A stretch of DNA of 64,000 bases from Pegoplata infirma. Taxonomy: Eukaryota; Arthropoda; Insecta; Diptera; Anthomyiidae. The notes beneath the pieces were generated by a model. The model made no database searches, was not told the origin of the DNA, and saw only the letters and a list, made by a program, of their open reading frames with translations. The stretch spans positions 2,914,001 through 2,978,000 of the forward strand of contig CAWUER010000514.1 of assembly GCA_963921195.1 (NCBI GenBank), in the 5' to 3' direction. The position numbers and the translations under genes were made by a program. Shown here piece by piece: positions 40,069-49,864 of the stretch (positions are counted from its first letter, which is position 1; each line of letters begins with the position of its first letter).

Positions 40069-42728
40069 AAATCGCATCATTATTTACCGAGTTATAGCAA
40101 TTTAAAAATTAGGGTCTCCAAAAAACCTTAAATAATGGGTTTCTCATAAAAATGAAAAAAAAACTTTGCATAAATGCATATTTCTCTGTAAGTACCAGCC
40201 CGATTGTCTCACATTTGGTTCCAGAGGAAAGATAAAGTCTCAATCTTTTATTTTTTTTGTTATTTTGACAAAATCGGAGCAATAGTTGCAGAGATACAGC
40301 CGTTGAAAGTAAAAGGTCTCCAGACTACGAAAAATTACAAGTTTATCATTTTTGAAAAAATAAATTTTTTTAAAAATTTAAAATCGAGCAATCTCTTTTA
40401 TTCTATTTAAACTTTATTGAAAAAGATTTAAATTCGTGCAAAGGCATTTGAAATCGATATAATGGTAACCTTGATATAGCCATTTCAAGTTATTACAAGT
40501 AACCCGAAAATATTTTTGATATGAATGCATAAATATCTGTTAATACTAGTCCGATAGTCTTAATTTTTTTCTGTCATGATAAAGCTAATATACTTATGCC
40601 TTCTAGTTTTTATAGAGTCAAAATCGGATCATTATTTACCGAGTTATAGCAATTTAAAAATTAGGGTCTCCAAAAAACCTTAAATAATGGGTTTCTCATA
40701 AAAATGAAAAAAAAACTTTGCATAAATGCATATATCTCTGTAAGTACCAGCCCGATTGTCTCACATTTGGTTCCAGAGGAAAGATAAAGTCTCAATCTTT
40801 TATTTTTTTGTTATTTTGACAAAATCGGAGCAATAGTTGCAGAGATACAGCCGTTGAAAGTAAAAGGTCTCCAGACTACGAAAAATTACAAGTTTATCAT
40901 TTTTGAAAAAATAAATTTTTTTAAAAATTTAAAATCGAGCAATCTCTTTTATTCTATTTAAACTTTATTGAAAAAGATTTAAATTCGTGCAAAGGCATTT
41001 GAAATCGATATAATGGTAACCTTGATATAGCCATTTCAAGTTATTACAAGTAACCCGAAAATATTTTTGATATGAATGCATAAATATCTGTTAATACTAG
41101 TCCGATAGTCTTAATTTTTTTCTGTCATGATAAAGCTAATATACTTATGCCTTCTAGTTTTTATAGAGTCAAAATCGCATCATTATTTACCGAGTTATAG
41201 CAATTTAAAAATGAGGGTCTCCAAAAAACCTTAAATAATGGGTTTCTCATAAAAATGAAAAAAAAACTTTGCATAAATGCATATATCTCTGTAAGTACCA
41301 GCCCGATTTCTCACATTTGGTTCCAGAGGAAAGATAAAGTCTCAATCTTTTATTTTTTTGTTATTTTGACAAAATCGGAGCAATAGTTGCAGAGATACAG
41401 CCGTTGAAAGTAAAAGGTCTCCAGACTACGAAAAATTACAAGTTTATCATTTTTGAAAAAATAATTTTTTTTTAAAAATTTAAAATCGAGCAATCTCTTT
41501 TATTCTATTTAAACTTTATTGAAAAAGATTTAAATTCGTGCGAAGGCATTTGAAATCGAAATAATGGTAACCTTGATATAGCCATTTCAAGTTATTACAA
41601 GTAACCCGAAAATATTTTTGATATGAATGCATAAATATCTGTTAATACTAGTCTGATAGTCTTAAATTTTTTCTGTCATGATAAAGCTAAAATACTTATG
41701 CATTCTAGTTTTTATAGAGTCAAAATCGCATCATTATTTACCGAGTTATAGCAATTTAAAAATTAGGGTCTCCAAAAAACCTTAAATAATGGGTTTCTCA
41801 TAAAAATGAAAAAAAAAACTTTGCATAAATGCATATATCTCTGTAAGTACCAGCCCGATTGTCTCACATTTGGTTCCAGAGGAAAGATAAAGTCTCAATC
41901 TTTAATTTTTTTGTTATTTTGACAAAATCGGAGCAATAGTTGCAGAGATACAGCCGTTGAAAGTAAAAGGTCTCCAGACTACGAAAAATTACAAGTTTAT
42001 CATTTTTGAAAAAATAAATTTTTTTAAAAATTTAAAATCGAGCAATCTCTTTTATTCTATTTAAACTTTATTGAAAAAGATTTAAATTTGTGCAAAGGCA
42101 TTAGAAAACGATAGAATGGTAACCTTGATATAGCCATTTCAAGTTATTACAAGTAACCCGAAAATATTTTTGATATGAATGCATAAATATCTGTTAATAC
42201 TAGTCTGATAGTCTAAAATTTTTTCTGTCATGATAAAGCTAATATACTTATGCATTCTAGTTTTTATAGAGTCAAAATCGCATCATTATTTACCGAGTTA
42301 TAGCAATTTAAAAATGAGGGTCTCCAAAAAACCTTAAATAATGGGTTTCTCATAAAAATGAAAAAAAAAACTTTGCATAAATGCATATATCTCTGTAAGT
42401 ACCAGCCCGATTGTCTCACATTTGGTTCCAGAGGAAAGATAAAGTCTCAATCTTTTATTTTTTTGTTATTTTGACAAAATCGGAGCAATAGTTGCAGAGA
42501 TACAGCCGTTGAAAGTAAAAGGGTCCAGACTACGAAAAATTACAAGTTTATCATTTTTGAAAAAATAAATTTTTTTAAAAATTTAAAATCGAGCAATCTC
42601 TTTTATTCTATTTAAACTTTATTGAAAAAGATTTAAATTCGTGCAAAGGCATTTGAAATCGAAATAATGGTAACCTTGATATAGCCATTTCAAGTTATTA
42701 CAAGTAACCCGAAAATATTTTTGACATG

Positions 42729-42733
42729 AATAA
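42729..42733. other. Deletion scar: ~60 bp missing in subunit B (copy 1 only)
   Basis: GACATGAAT is joined to AATATACTTATGC, skipping the GCATAAATATCTG to AAAGCT stretch. The partner at about 54.07 kb has the full sequence, so the loss came after the segmental duplication. A short AAT match sits at the joint. Confidence 0.85.
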
Positions 42734-43384
42734 TATACTTATGCATTCTAGTTTTTATAGAGTCAAAATCGCATCATTATTTACCGAGTTATAGCAATTT
42801 AAAAATTATGGTCTCCAAAAAACCTTAAATAATTGGTTTCTCATAAAAATGAAAAAAAAACTTTGCATAAATGCATATATCTCTGTAAGTACCAGCCCGA
42901 TTGTCTCACATTTGGTTCCAGAGGAAAGATAAAGTCTCAATCTTTTATTTTTTTTTGTTATTTTGACAAAATCGGAGCAATAGTTGCAGAGATACAGCCG
43001 TTGAAAGTAAAAGGTCTCCAGACTACGAAAAATTACAAGTTTATCATTTTTGAAAAAATAAATATTTTTAAAAATTTAAAATCGAGCAATCTCTTTTATT
43101 CTATTTAAACTTTATTGAAAAAGATTTAAATTCGTGCAAAGGCATTTGAAATCGATATAATGGTAACCTTGATATAGCCATTTCAAGTTATTACAAGTAA
43201 CCCGAAAATATTTTTGATATGAATGCATAAATATCAGTTAATACTAGTCTGATAGTCTTAAATTTTTTCTGTCATGATAAAGCTAATATACTTATGCATT
43301 CTAGTTTTTATAGAGTCAAAATCGCATCATTATTTACCGAGTTATAGCAATTTAAAAATTAGGGTCTCAAAAAAACCTTAAATA

Positions 43385-43389
43385 ATGAA
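43385..43389. other. Deletion scar: ~17 bp missing (copy 1 only)
   Basis: AAATAATG is joined directly to the A run, losing GGTTTCTCATAAAAATG. The repeated AATG at both ends explains the joint. The partner at about 54.79 kb is intact, so this loss is later than the duplication. Confidence 0.85.
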
Positions 43390-45550
43390 AAAAAAACTTT
43401 GCATAAATGCATATATCTCTGTAAGTACCAGCCCGATTGTCTCACATTTGGTTCCAGAGGAAAGATAAAGTCTCAATCTTTTATTTTTTTGTTATTTTGA
43501 CAAAATCGGAGCAATAGTTGCAGAGATACAGCCGTTGAAAGTAAAAGGTCTCCAGACTACGAAAAATTACAAGTTTATCATTTTTGAAAAAATTTTTTTA
43601 AAAATTTAAAATCGAGCAATCTCTTTTATTCTATTTAAACTTTATTGAAAAAGATTTAAATTCGTGCAAAGGCATTTGAAATCGATATAATGGTAACCTT
43701 GATATAGCCATTTCAAGTTATTACAAGTAACCCGAAAATATTTTTGATATGAATGCATAAATATCTGTTAATACTAGTCCGATAGTCTTAATTTTTTTCT
43801 GTCATGATAAAGCTAATATACTTATGCCTTCTAGTTTTTATAGAGTCAAAATCGGATCATTATTTACCGAGTTATAGCAATTTAAAAATGAGGGTCTCCA
43901 AAAAACCTTAAATAATGGGTTTCTCATAAAAATTAAAAAAAACTTTGCATAAATGCATATATCTCTGTAAGTACCAGCCCGATTGTCTCACATTTGTTTT
44001 CAGAGGAAAGATAAAGTCTCAATCTTTTATTTTTTTGTTATTTTGACAAAATCGGAGCAATAGTTGCAGAGATACAGCCGTTGAAAGTAAAAGGTCTCCA
44101 GACTACGAAAAATTACAAGTTTATCATTTTTGAAAAAATAAATTTTTTTAAAAATTTAAAATCGAGCAATCTCTTTTATTCTATTTAAACTTTATTGAAA
44201 AAGATTTAAATTTGTGCAAAGGCATTAGAAAACGATAGAATGGTAACCTTGATATAGCCATTTCAAGTTATTACAAGTAACCCGAAAATATTTTTGATAT
44301 GAATGCATAAATATCTGTTAATACTAGTCTGATAGTCTAAAATTGTTTCTGTCATGATAAAGCTAATATACTTATGCATTCTAGTTTTATAGAGTCAAAA
44401 TCGTATCATTATTTACCGAGTTATAGCAATTTAAAAATGAGGGTCTCCAAAAAACCTTAAATAATGGGTTTCTCATAAAAATGAAAAAAAAACTTTGCAT
44501 AAATGCATATATCTCTGTAAGTACCAGCCCGATTGTCTCACATTTGGTTCCAGAGGAAAGATAAAGTCTCAATCTTTTATTTTTTTGTTATTTTGACAAA
44601 ATCGGAGCAATAGTTGCAGAGATACAGCCGTTGAAAGTAAAAGGTCTCCAGACTACGAAAAATTACAAGTTTATCATTTTTGAAAAAATAAATTTTTTTA
44701 AAAATTTAAAATCGAGCAATCTCTTTTATTCTATTTAAACTTTATTGAAAAAGATTTAAATTCGTGCGAAGGCATTTGAAATCGAAATAATGGTAACCTT
44801 GATATAACCATTTCAAGTTATTACAAGTAACCCGAAAATATTTTTGATATGAATGCATAAATATCTGTTAATACTAGTCTGATAGTCTTAAATTTTTTCT
44901 GTCATGATAAAGCTAATATACTTATGCATTCTAGTTTTTATAGAGTCAAAATCGCATCATTATTTACCGAGTTATAGCAATTTAAAAATTAGGGTCTCCA
45001 AAAAACCTTAAATAATGGGTTTCTCATAAAAATGAAAAAAAAACTTTGCATAAATGCATATATCTCTGTAAGTACCAGCCCGATTGTCTCACATTTGGTT
45101 CCAGAGGAAAGATAAAGTCTCAATCTTTTATTTTTTTGTTATTTTGACAAAATCGGAGCAATAGTTGCAGAGATACAGCCGTTGAAAGTAAAAGGTCTCC
45201 AGACTACGAAAAATTACAAGTTTATCAGTTTTGAAATAATAAATTTTTTTAAAAATTTAAAATCGAGCAATCTCTTTTATTCTATTTAAACTTTATTGAA
45301 AAAGATTTAAATTCGTGCAAAGGCATTTGAAATCGAAATAATGGTAACCTTGATATAGCCATTTCAAGTTATTACAAGTAACCCGAAAATATTTTTGACA
45401 TGAATGCATAAATATCTGTTAATACTAGTCCGATAGTCTTAATTTTTTTCTGTCATGATAAAGCTAATATACTTATGCCTTCTAGTTTTTATAGAGTCAA
45501 AATCGGATCATTATTTACCGAGTTATAGCAATTTAAAAATTAGGGTCTCC

Positions 45551-45564
45551 AAAAAAAATTAAAA
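45551..45564. other. Deletion scar: ~181 bp, B and C subunits brought together
   Basis: The two GGTCTCC motifs normally 202 bp apart (end of B and end of C) are here 21 bp apart, separated by an A run and AATTAAAA. Nearly one subunit is lost. Both motifs survive, so it is not a simple crossover between the subunits, though their similarity may have helped. The partner at about 56.97 kb is intact. Confidence 0.85.
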
Positions 45565-48178
45565 GGTCTCCAGACTACGAAAAATTACAAGTTTATCATT
45601 TTTGAAAAAATAAATTTTTTTAAAAATTTAAAATCGTGCAATCTCTTTTATTCTATTTAAACTTTATTGAAAAAGATTTAAATTCGTGCAAAGGCATTTG
45701 AAATCGATATAATGGTAACCTTGATATAGCCATTTCAAGTTATTACAAGTAACCCGAAAATATTTTTGATATGAATGCATAAATATCTGTTAATACTAGT
45801 CCGATAGTCTTAATTTTTTTCTGTCATGATAAAGCTAATATACTTATGCCTTCTAGTTTTTATAGAGTCAAAATCGGATCATTATTTACCGAGTTATAGC
45901 AATTTAAAAATTAGGGTCTCCAAAAAACCTTAAATAATGGGTTTCTCATAAAAATGAAAAAAAAAACTTTGCATAAATGCATATATCTCTGTAAGTACCA
46001 GCCCGATTGTCTCACATTTGGTTCCAGAGGAAAGATAAAGTCTCAATCTTTTATTTTTTTGTCATTTTGACAAAATCGGAGCAATAGTTGCAGAGATACA
46101 GCCGTTGAAAGTAAAAGGTCTCCAGACTACGAAAAATTACAAGTTTATCATTTTTAAAAAAATAAATTTTTTTAAAAATTTAAAATCGAGCAATCTCTTT
46201 TATTCTATTTAAACTTTATTGAAAAAGATTTAAATTCGTGCAAAGGCATTTGAAATCGAAATAATGGTAACCTTGATATAGCCATTTCAAGTTATTACAA
46301 GTAACCCGAAAATATTTTTGACATGAATGCATAAATATCTGTTAATACTAGTCCGATAGTCTTAATTTTTTTCTGTCATGATAAAGCTAATATACTTATG
46401 CCTTCTAGTTTTTATAGAGTCAAAATTGGATCATTATTTACCGAGTTATAGCAATTTAAAAATTAGGGTCTCCAAAAAACCTTAAATAATGGGTTTCTCA
46501 TAAAAATGAAAAAAAAACTTTGCATAAATGCATATATCTCTGTAAGTACCAGCCCGATTGTCTCACATTTGGTTCCAGAGGAAAGATAAAGTCTCAATCT
46601 TTTATTTTTTTGTTATTTTGACAAAATCGGAGCAATAGTTGCAGAGATACAGCCGTTGAAAGTAAAAGGTCTCCAGACTACGAAAAATTACAAGTTTATC
46701 ATTTTTGAAAAAATAAATTTTTTTAAAAATTTAAAATCGAGCAATCTCTTTTATTCTATTTAAACTTTATTGAAAAAGATTTAAATTCGTGCGAAGGCAT
46801 TTGAAATCGAAATAATGGTAACCTTGATATAGCCATTTCAAGTTATTACAAGTAACCCGAAAATATTTTTGATATGAATGCATAAATATCTGTTAATACT
46901 AGTCTGATAGTCTTAAATTTTTTCTGTCATGATAAAGCTAATATACTTATGCATTCTAGTTTTTATAGAGTCAAAATCGCATCATTATTTACCGAGTTAT
47001 AGCAATTTAAAAATTAGGGTCTCCAAAAAACCTTAAATAATGGGTTTCTCATAAAAATGAAAAAAAAAACTTTGCATAAATGCATATATCTCTGTAAGTA
47101 CCAGCCCGATTGTCTCACATTTGGTTCCAGAGGAAAGATAAAGTCTCAATCTTTTATTTTTTTGTTATTTTGACAAAATCGGAGCAATAGTTGCAGAGAT
47201 ACAGCCGTTGAAAGTAAAAGGTCTCCAGACTACGAAAAATTACAAGTTTATCATTTTTGAAAAAATAATTTTTTTTAAAAATTTAAAATCGAGCAATCTC
47301 TTTTATTCTATTTAAACTTTATTGAAAAAGATTTAAATTCGTGCAAAGGCATTTGAAATCGATATAATGGTAACCTTGATATAGCCATTTCAAGTTATTA
47401 CAAGTAACCCGAAAATATTTTTGATATGAATGCATAAATATCTGTTAATACTAGTCCGATAGTCTTAATTTTTTTCTGTCATGATAAAGCTAATATACTT
47501 ATGCCTTCTAGTTTTTATAGAGTCAAAATCGCATCATTATTTACCGAGTTATAGCAATTTAAAAATGAGGGTCTCCAAAAAACCTTAAATAATGGGTTTC
47601 TCATAAAAATGAAAAAAAAACTTTGCATAAATGCATATATCTCTGTAAGTACCAGCCCGATTGTCTCACATTTGGTTCCAGAGGAAAGATAAAGTCTCAA
47701 TCTTTTATTTTTTTGTTATTTTGACAAAATCGGAGCAATAGTTGCAGAGATACAGCCGTTGAAAGTAAAAGGTCTCCAGACTACGAAAAATTACAAGTTT
47801 ATCATTTTTGAAAAAATAAATTTTTTTAAAAATTTAAAATCGAGCAATCTCTTTTATTCTATTTAAACTTTATTGAAAAAGATTTAAATTCGTGCAAAGG
47901 CATTTGAAATCGATATAATGGTAACCTTGATATAGCCATTTCAAGTTATTACAAGTAACCCGAAAATATTTTTGATATGAATGCATAAATATCTGTTAAT
48001 ACTAGTCCGATAGTCTTAATTTTTTTCTGTCATGATAAAGCTAATATACTTATGCCTTCTAGTTTTTATAGAGTCAAAATCGGATCATTATTTACCAAGT
48101 TATAGCAATTTAAAAATTAGGGTCTCCAAAAAACCTTAAATAATGGGTTTCTCATAAAAATGAAAAAAAAACTTTGCA

Positions 48179-48182
48179 TAAA
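48179..48182. repeat. Target-site duplication TAAA, left of LTR element copy 1
   Basis: The uninterrupted monomer has TTTGCATAAATGCATATATC. Left flank ends GCATAAA and right flank begins TAAATGCAT, giving a 4-bp duplication. This length is usual for Ty3/Gypsy-like elements. Confidence 0.9.
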
Positions 48183-48301
48183 TGTGGGTATGATACTTAT
48201 TATACCTCCCAATCATCCACTTTGTTTATTATTGCTTTAAAGATGTCTTGTTAGTTTGAAATACTGTCTTTGATAATTTTGATTTTTTGAATAATTAGAA
48301 T

Positions 48302-48307
48302 TCAGTC
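48302..48307 (+). promoter_or_regulatory. Possible initiator TCAGTC in the 5' LTR
   Basis: TCAGT is the arthropod initiator consensus and often marks the start site in insect LTR elements. No clear TATA box lies about 30 bp upstream and no convincing downstream promoter element follows. The call is a motif match only. Confidence 0.35.
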
Positions 48308-48324
48308 TTGTTGTATTCGTTGAA

Positions 48325-48330
48325 AATAAA
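48325..48330 (+). terminator. AATAAA polyadenylation-type signal in the 5' LTR
   Basis: AATAAA lies about 20 bases after the possible initiator, followed by a T-rich stretch. In the 3' LTR the same signal (49808-49813) would end the transcript. The usual R region would lie between them. Confidence 0.45.
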
Positions 48331-48379
48331 TCGTTATTTTGTATTTTTTTATAAACCTTTGTGTCCTTTTATTTACATT

Positions 48380-48388
48380 TGGGGGCTC
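48380..48388 (+). other. Primer-binding site, TGGGGGCTC (tRNA-Pro-like)
   Basis: Begins two bases after the LTR. TGG pairs with the CCA end of a tRNA. GGGCTC matches the acceptor end of tRNA-Pro, whose 3' end is GAGCCCCCA in many animals. The match stops after nine bases (AACT follows), so another primer tRNA is possible. Confidence 0.6.
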
Positions 48389-48398
48389 AACTAAAAAA

Positions 48399-48425
48399 AT
48401 GCTAAGGACGAAGAAGCTCACATGA
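48399..48425 (+). other. Upstream mini-ORF 1 in the gag leader (8 codons)
   Basis: An ATG opens a frame of eight codons ending in TGA. Its stop overlaps the start of the next mini-ORF in ATGA. It lies in the 114-bp leader between the LTR and gag. It might tune gag translation, but chance is equally likely in so short a frame. Confidence 0.3.
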
Positions 48426-48457
48426 AGAAGCGAATAAAAGCGAAAAGTAAATTATAA
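48422..48457 (+). other. Upstream mini-ORF 2 in the gag leader (11 codons)
   Basis: Starts inside ATGA at the end of mini-ORF 1 and ends TAA 34 bases before the gag start. The encoded peptide is mostly lysine and arginine. Function unknown and possibly none. Confidence 0.3.
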
Positions 48458-48491
48458 CACGTTAAGAAAAAGGCGAAACAAAGAAGTTAAT

Positions 48492-49619
48492 ATGATTGAA
48501 ATAGGAAATTTGGTATTTTTCGGATTAAACTTCGCAATGTTAATATACATTTTGCAACTAAAAGAAGAGCTGAAGAAACTGCAGGTATCAATAAAAGAGT
48601 CAATAAATGAAGTGAAACATCCGTTAAAGAAACAGGTTCAAAGTCAATCTGCTGCGCAGGAATCTGATAGTTTACTTAGGAAAATTGATCGTGAGGCCAA
48701 CAGCGGGCAGCAAAAATTTTGTCATTGTTTTGGATTTAAAGGCGTTGAAAACATCATTGAATATTTTAGTGGTGAAAACATTCCAGTAGAGCAATGGGTA
48801 TCAAACTTTGACGATATTGTAGATATATTTAAATGGACAAATAAAGAGACAATATTTTTTGCAAAAAAGCAACTTCGAGGAGCGGCAAAGGCATACATGT
48901 TTATGCAACGGGGTATTGTTTCATGGAATCAATTTAAGGAAAGGTTGATAAGTGAATTTCGTGTAGAAGTAAATAGTAAAGACGTTCATGAAAAATTGAG
49001 TATTAAGAAGAAATTAAAATCGGAGTCATGGAAAAGCTATTTTTACGCAATGAGAGAATTGGCATCTTCAATCAACCTGGACACTGTGTCGACAATTAGT
49101 TACATAGTTAATGGTGTTGTAGATAAATCTTTTAAAAAGATAATATTGTATGGTGCTTCTAGCTTTGAAGAGTTGAAGATAAAATTAGCTGAGTATGAAT
49201 GCCTTCAAGTGGAAAAATCGCGTAAGTCAACAATGTCAATATGTCGAAGTAAATGTTTTGGGTGTGGCGAGTTAGGACATATTTTAAGGAAATGTCCAAA
49301 TGCAGCTCGTGGTATGAAATGCTTTCAGTGCAACACTTTTGGACATATTTCAAAGTTTTGCACAAATAAGTCAGTCAAAAAGCGGCAAGTTGGTGACGTC
49401 AATACTCAAGATTTTGTAAATACCGTTTTAATAGAACAAGATGGAGATTCAAAAGTGAACAGTGGAGATTCAAAAGTTTACAGTGATAAATATTCAACAT
49501 CTAAGCATTGTAAGTTAGAAAATCGACAAGTTTTTATCACAGAAGGATCAAACAGAAGGAAAAGGCCATTGAAAGGTGGGAGTAGTAAATCAAATAAGTC
49601 TCGTGATATTGGAAGATAA
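48492..49619 (+). CDS. gag: Gag polyprotein of the LTR element, copy 1 (375 aa)
   Basis: Structural protein expected to coat element RNA and build virus-like particles in the cytoplasm. Residues 5-22 are strongly hydrophobic (GNLVFFGLNFAMLIYILQ), like a membrane anchor, followed by a charged stretch (23-42) that could form a coiled coil. Residues about 90-200 resemble the Retrotrans_gag capsid family (FSGENIPVEQW, KKQLRGAAKAY, W145 NQFKERLISEFR). Two CCHC zinc knuckles follow: C255, C258, H263, C268 and C277, C280, H285, C290, both CX2CX4HX4C, typical of RNA-binding nucleocapsid. A tandem GDSKVNS/GDSKVYS occurs at 318-331, and the tail is basic (RRKR at 355-358). The first in-frame ATG is used, with A at -3. 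The frame is intact, and copy 2 encodes the same protein. No protease or pol follows. Confidence 0.93.
   Translation: MIEIGNLVFFGLNFAMLIYILQLKEELKKLQVSIKESINEVKHPLKKQVQSQSAAQESDSLLRKIDREANSGQQKFCHCFGFKGVENIIEYFSGENIPVEQWVSNFDDIVDIFKWTNKETIFFAKKQLRGAAKAYMFMQRGIVSWNQFKERLISEFRVEVNSKDVHEKLSIKKKLKSESWKSYFYAMRELASSINLDTVSTISYIVNGVVDKSFKKIILYGASSFEELKIKLAEYECLQVEKSRKSTMSICRSKCFGCGELGHILRKCPNAARGMKCFQCNTFGHISKFCTNKSVKKRQVGDVNTQDFVNTVLIEQDGDSKVNSGDSKVYSDKYSTSKHCKLENRQVFITEGSNRRKRPLKGGSSKSNKSRDIGR
49443..49484 (+). repeat. 21-bp tandem duplication inside gag, copy 1
   Basis: GGAGATTCAAAAGT occurs twice, 21 bases apart (49443 and 49464). It encodes two successive seven-residue units. In-frame, so it does not break gag. 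It is also present in copy 2 at 59391-59432. Confidence 0.85.
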
Positions 49620-49665
49620 TTTTTTTATTACGGAATCGGGGTCCGATTGTTGTCAGGATTGGCCG
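49620..49665 (+). other. 46-bp tail between gag and 3' LTR; no polypurine tract seen
   Basis: This is all that remains where pol would normally lie. It has a T run, a small hairpin (AATCGG-GGT-CCGATT, 49634-49648) and ends CAGGATTGGCCG before the LTR. LTR elements need a purine run here to prime plus-strand synthesis, and none is visible. Confidence 0.75.
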
Positions 49666-49860
49666 TGTGGGTATGATACTTATTATACCTCCCAATCATC
49701 CACTTTGTTTATTATTGCTTTAAAGATATCTTGTTAGTTTGAAATACTGTCTTTGATAATTTTGATTTTTTGAATAATTAGAATTCAGTCTTGTTGTATT
49801 CGTTGAAAATAAATCGTTATTTTGTATTTTTTTATAAACCTTTGTGTCCTTTTATTTACA
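49666..49860 (+). repeat. 3' LTR of element copy 1 (195 bp)
   Basis: Same length and limits as the 5' LTR. The single difference is A at 49728 against G at 48245. An AATAAA at 49808-49813 is a candidate 3' end signal. Confidence 0.95.
49808..49813 (+). terminator. AATAAA polyadenylation-type signal in the 3' LTR, copy 1
   Basis: The only AATAAA in the LTR, followed by a T-rich stretch. It is the likely signal ending the element transcript. Motif match only. Confidence 0.5.
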
Positions 49861-49864
49861 TAAA
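49861..49864. repeat. Target-site duplication TAAA, right of LTR element copy 1
   Basis: Second copy of TAAA. The satellite continues in phase as TAAATGCATATATC. Confidence 0.9.

Larger units (their letters stand above)
38573..48182. repeat. Satellite array, segment 2 (about 18 monomers)
   Basis: The array resumes in phase directly after the foldback element (TAATGGGTTTCTC) and runs to the LTR element at 48183. This stretch is more damaged than segment 1. Monomers with internal deletions occur near 40064, 42729, 43387 and 45551. From about 41.2 kb onward it forms the left part of a block that reappears from about 52.55 kb. No gene was seen. Confidence 0.96.
48183..48377 (+). repeat. 5' LTR of element copy 1 (195 bp)
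   Basis: Begins TGTGGGTATGATAC and ends TTTATTTACA, the usual TG...CA limits. The left edge is fixed because the preceding satellite CATAAA differs from the CCG before the 3' LTR. The right edge is fixed because TTTGGGGG follows here and TAAATGC follows the 3' LTR. G at 48245 is A in the other three LTRs of this window. Confidence 0.95.
48183..49860 (+). mobile_element. Gag-only Ty3/Gypsy-like LTR retrotransposon, copy 1 (1,678 bp)
   Basis: Structure: 195-bp LTR, primer-binding site, 114-bp leader, one intact gag, 46-bp tail, 195-bp LTR, flanked by TAAA. There is no protease, reverse transcriptase, RNase H or integrase and no room for them, so it is non-autonomous. Such LTR elements with only gag have been described in plants as TR-GAG elements. 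The two LTRs differ at one position (G at 48245, A at 49728). It sits in subunit C of a T1 monomer, at TGCATAAATGCA. The second copy, 9,948 bp downstream, arose by duplication of the surrounding DNA. Assignment to Ty3/Gypsy rests on the gag type and 4-bp duplication, since there is no pol to confirm it. Confidence 0.92.

Noticed and set aside
49159..49365. A 68-codon minus-strand frame inside gag, repeated at 59107-59313
   Set aside because: Lies wholly opposite the gag zinc-knuckle region, has no recognisable domain, and is the same in both copies only because gag is the same.
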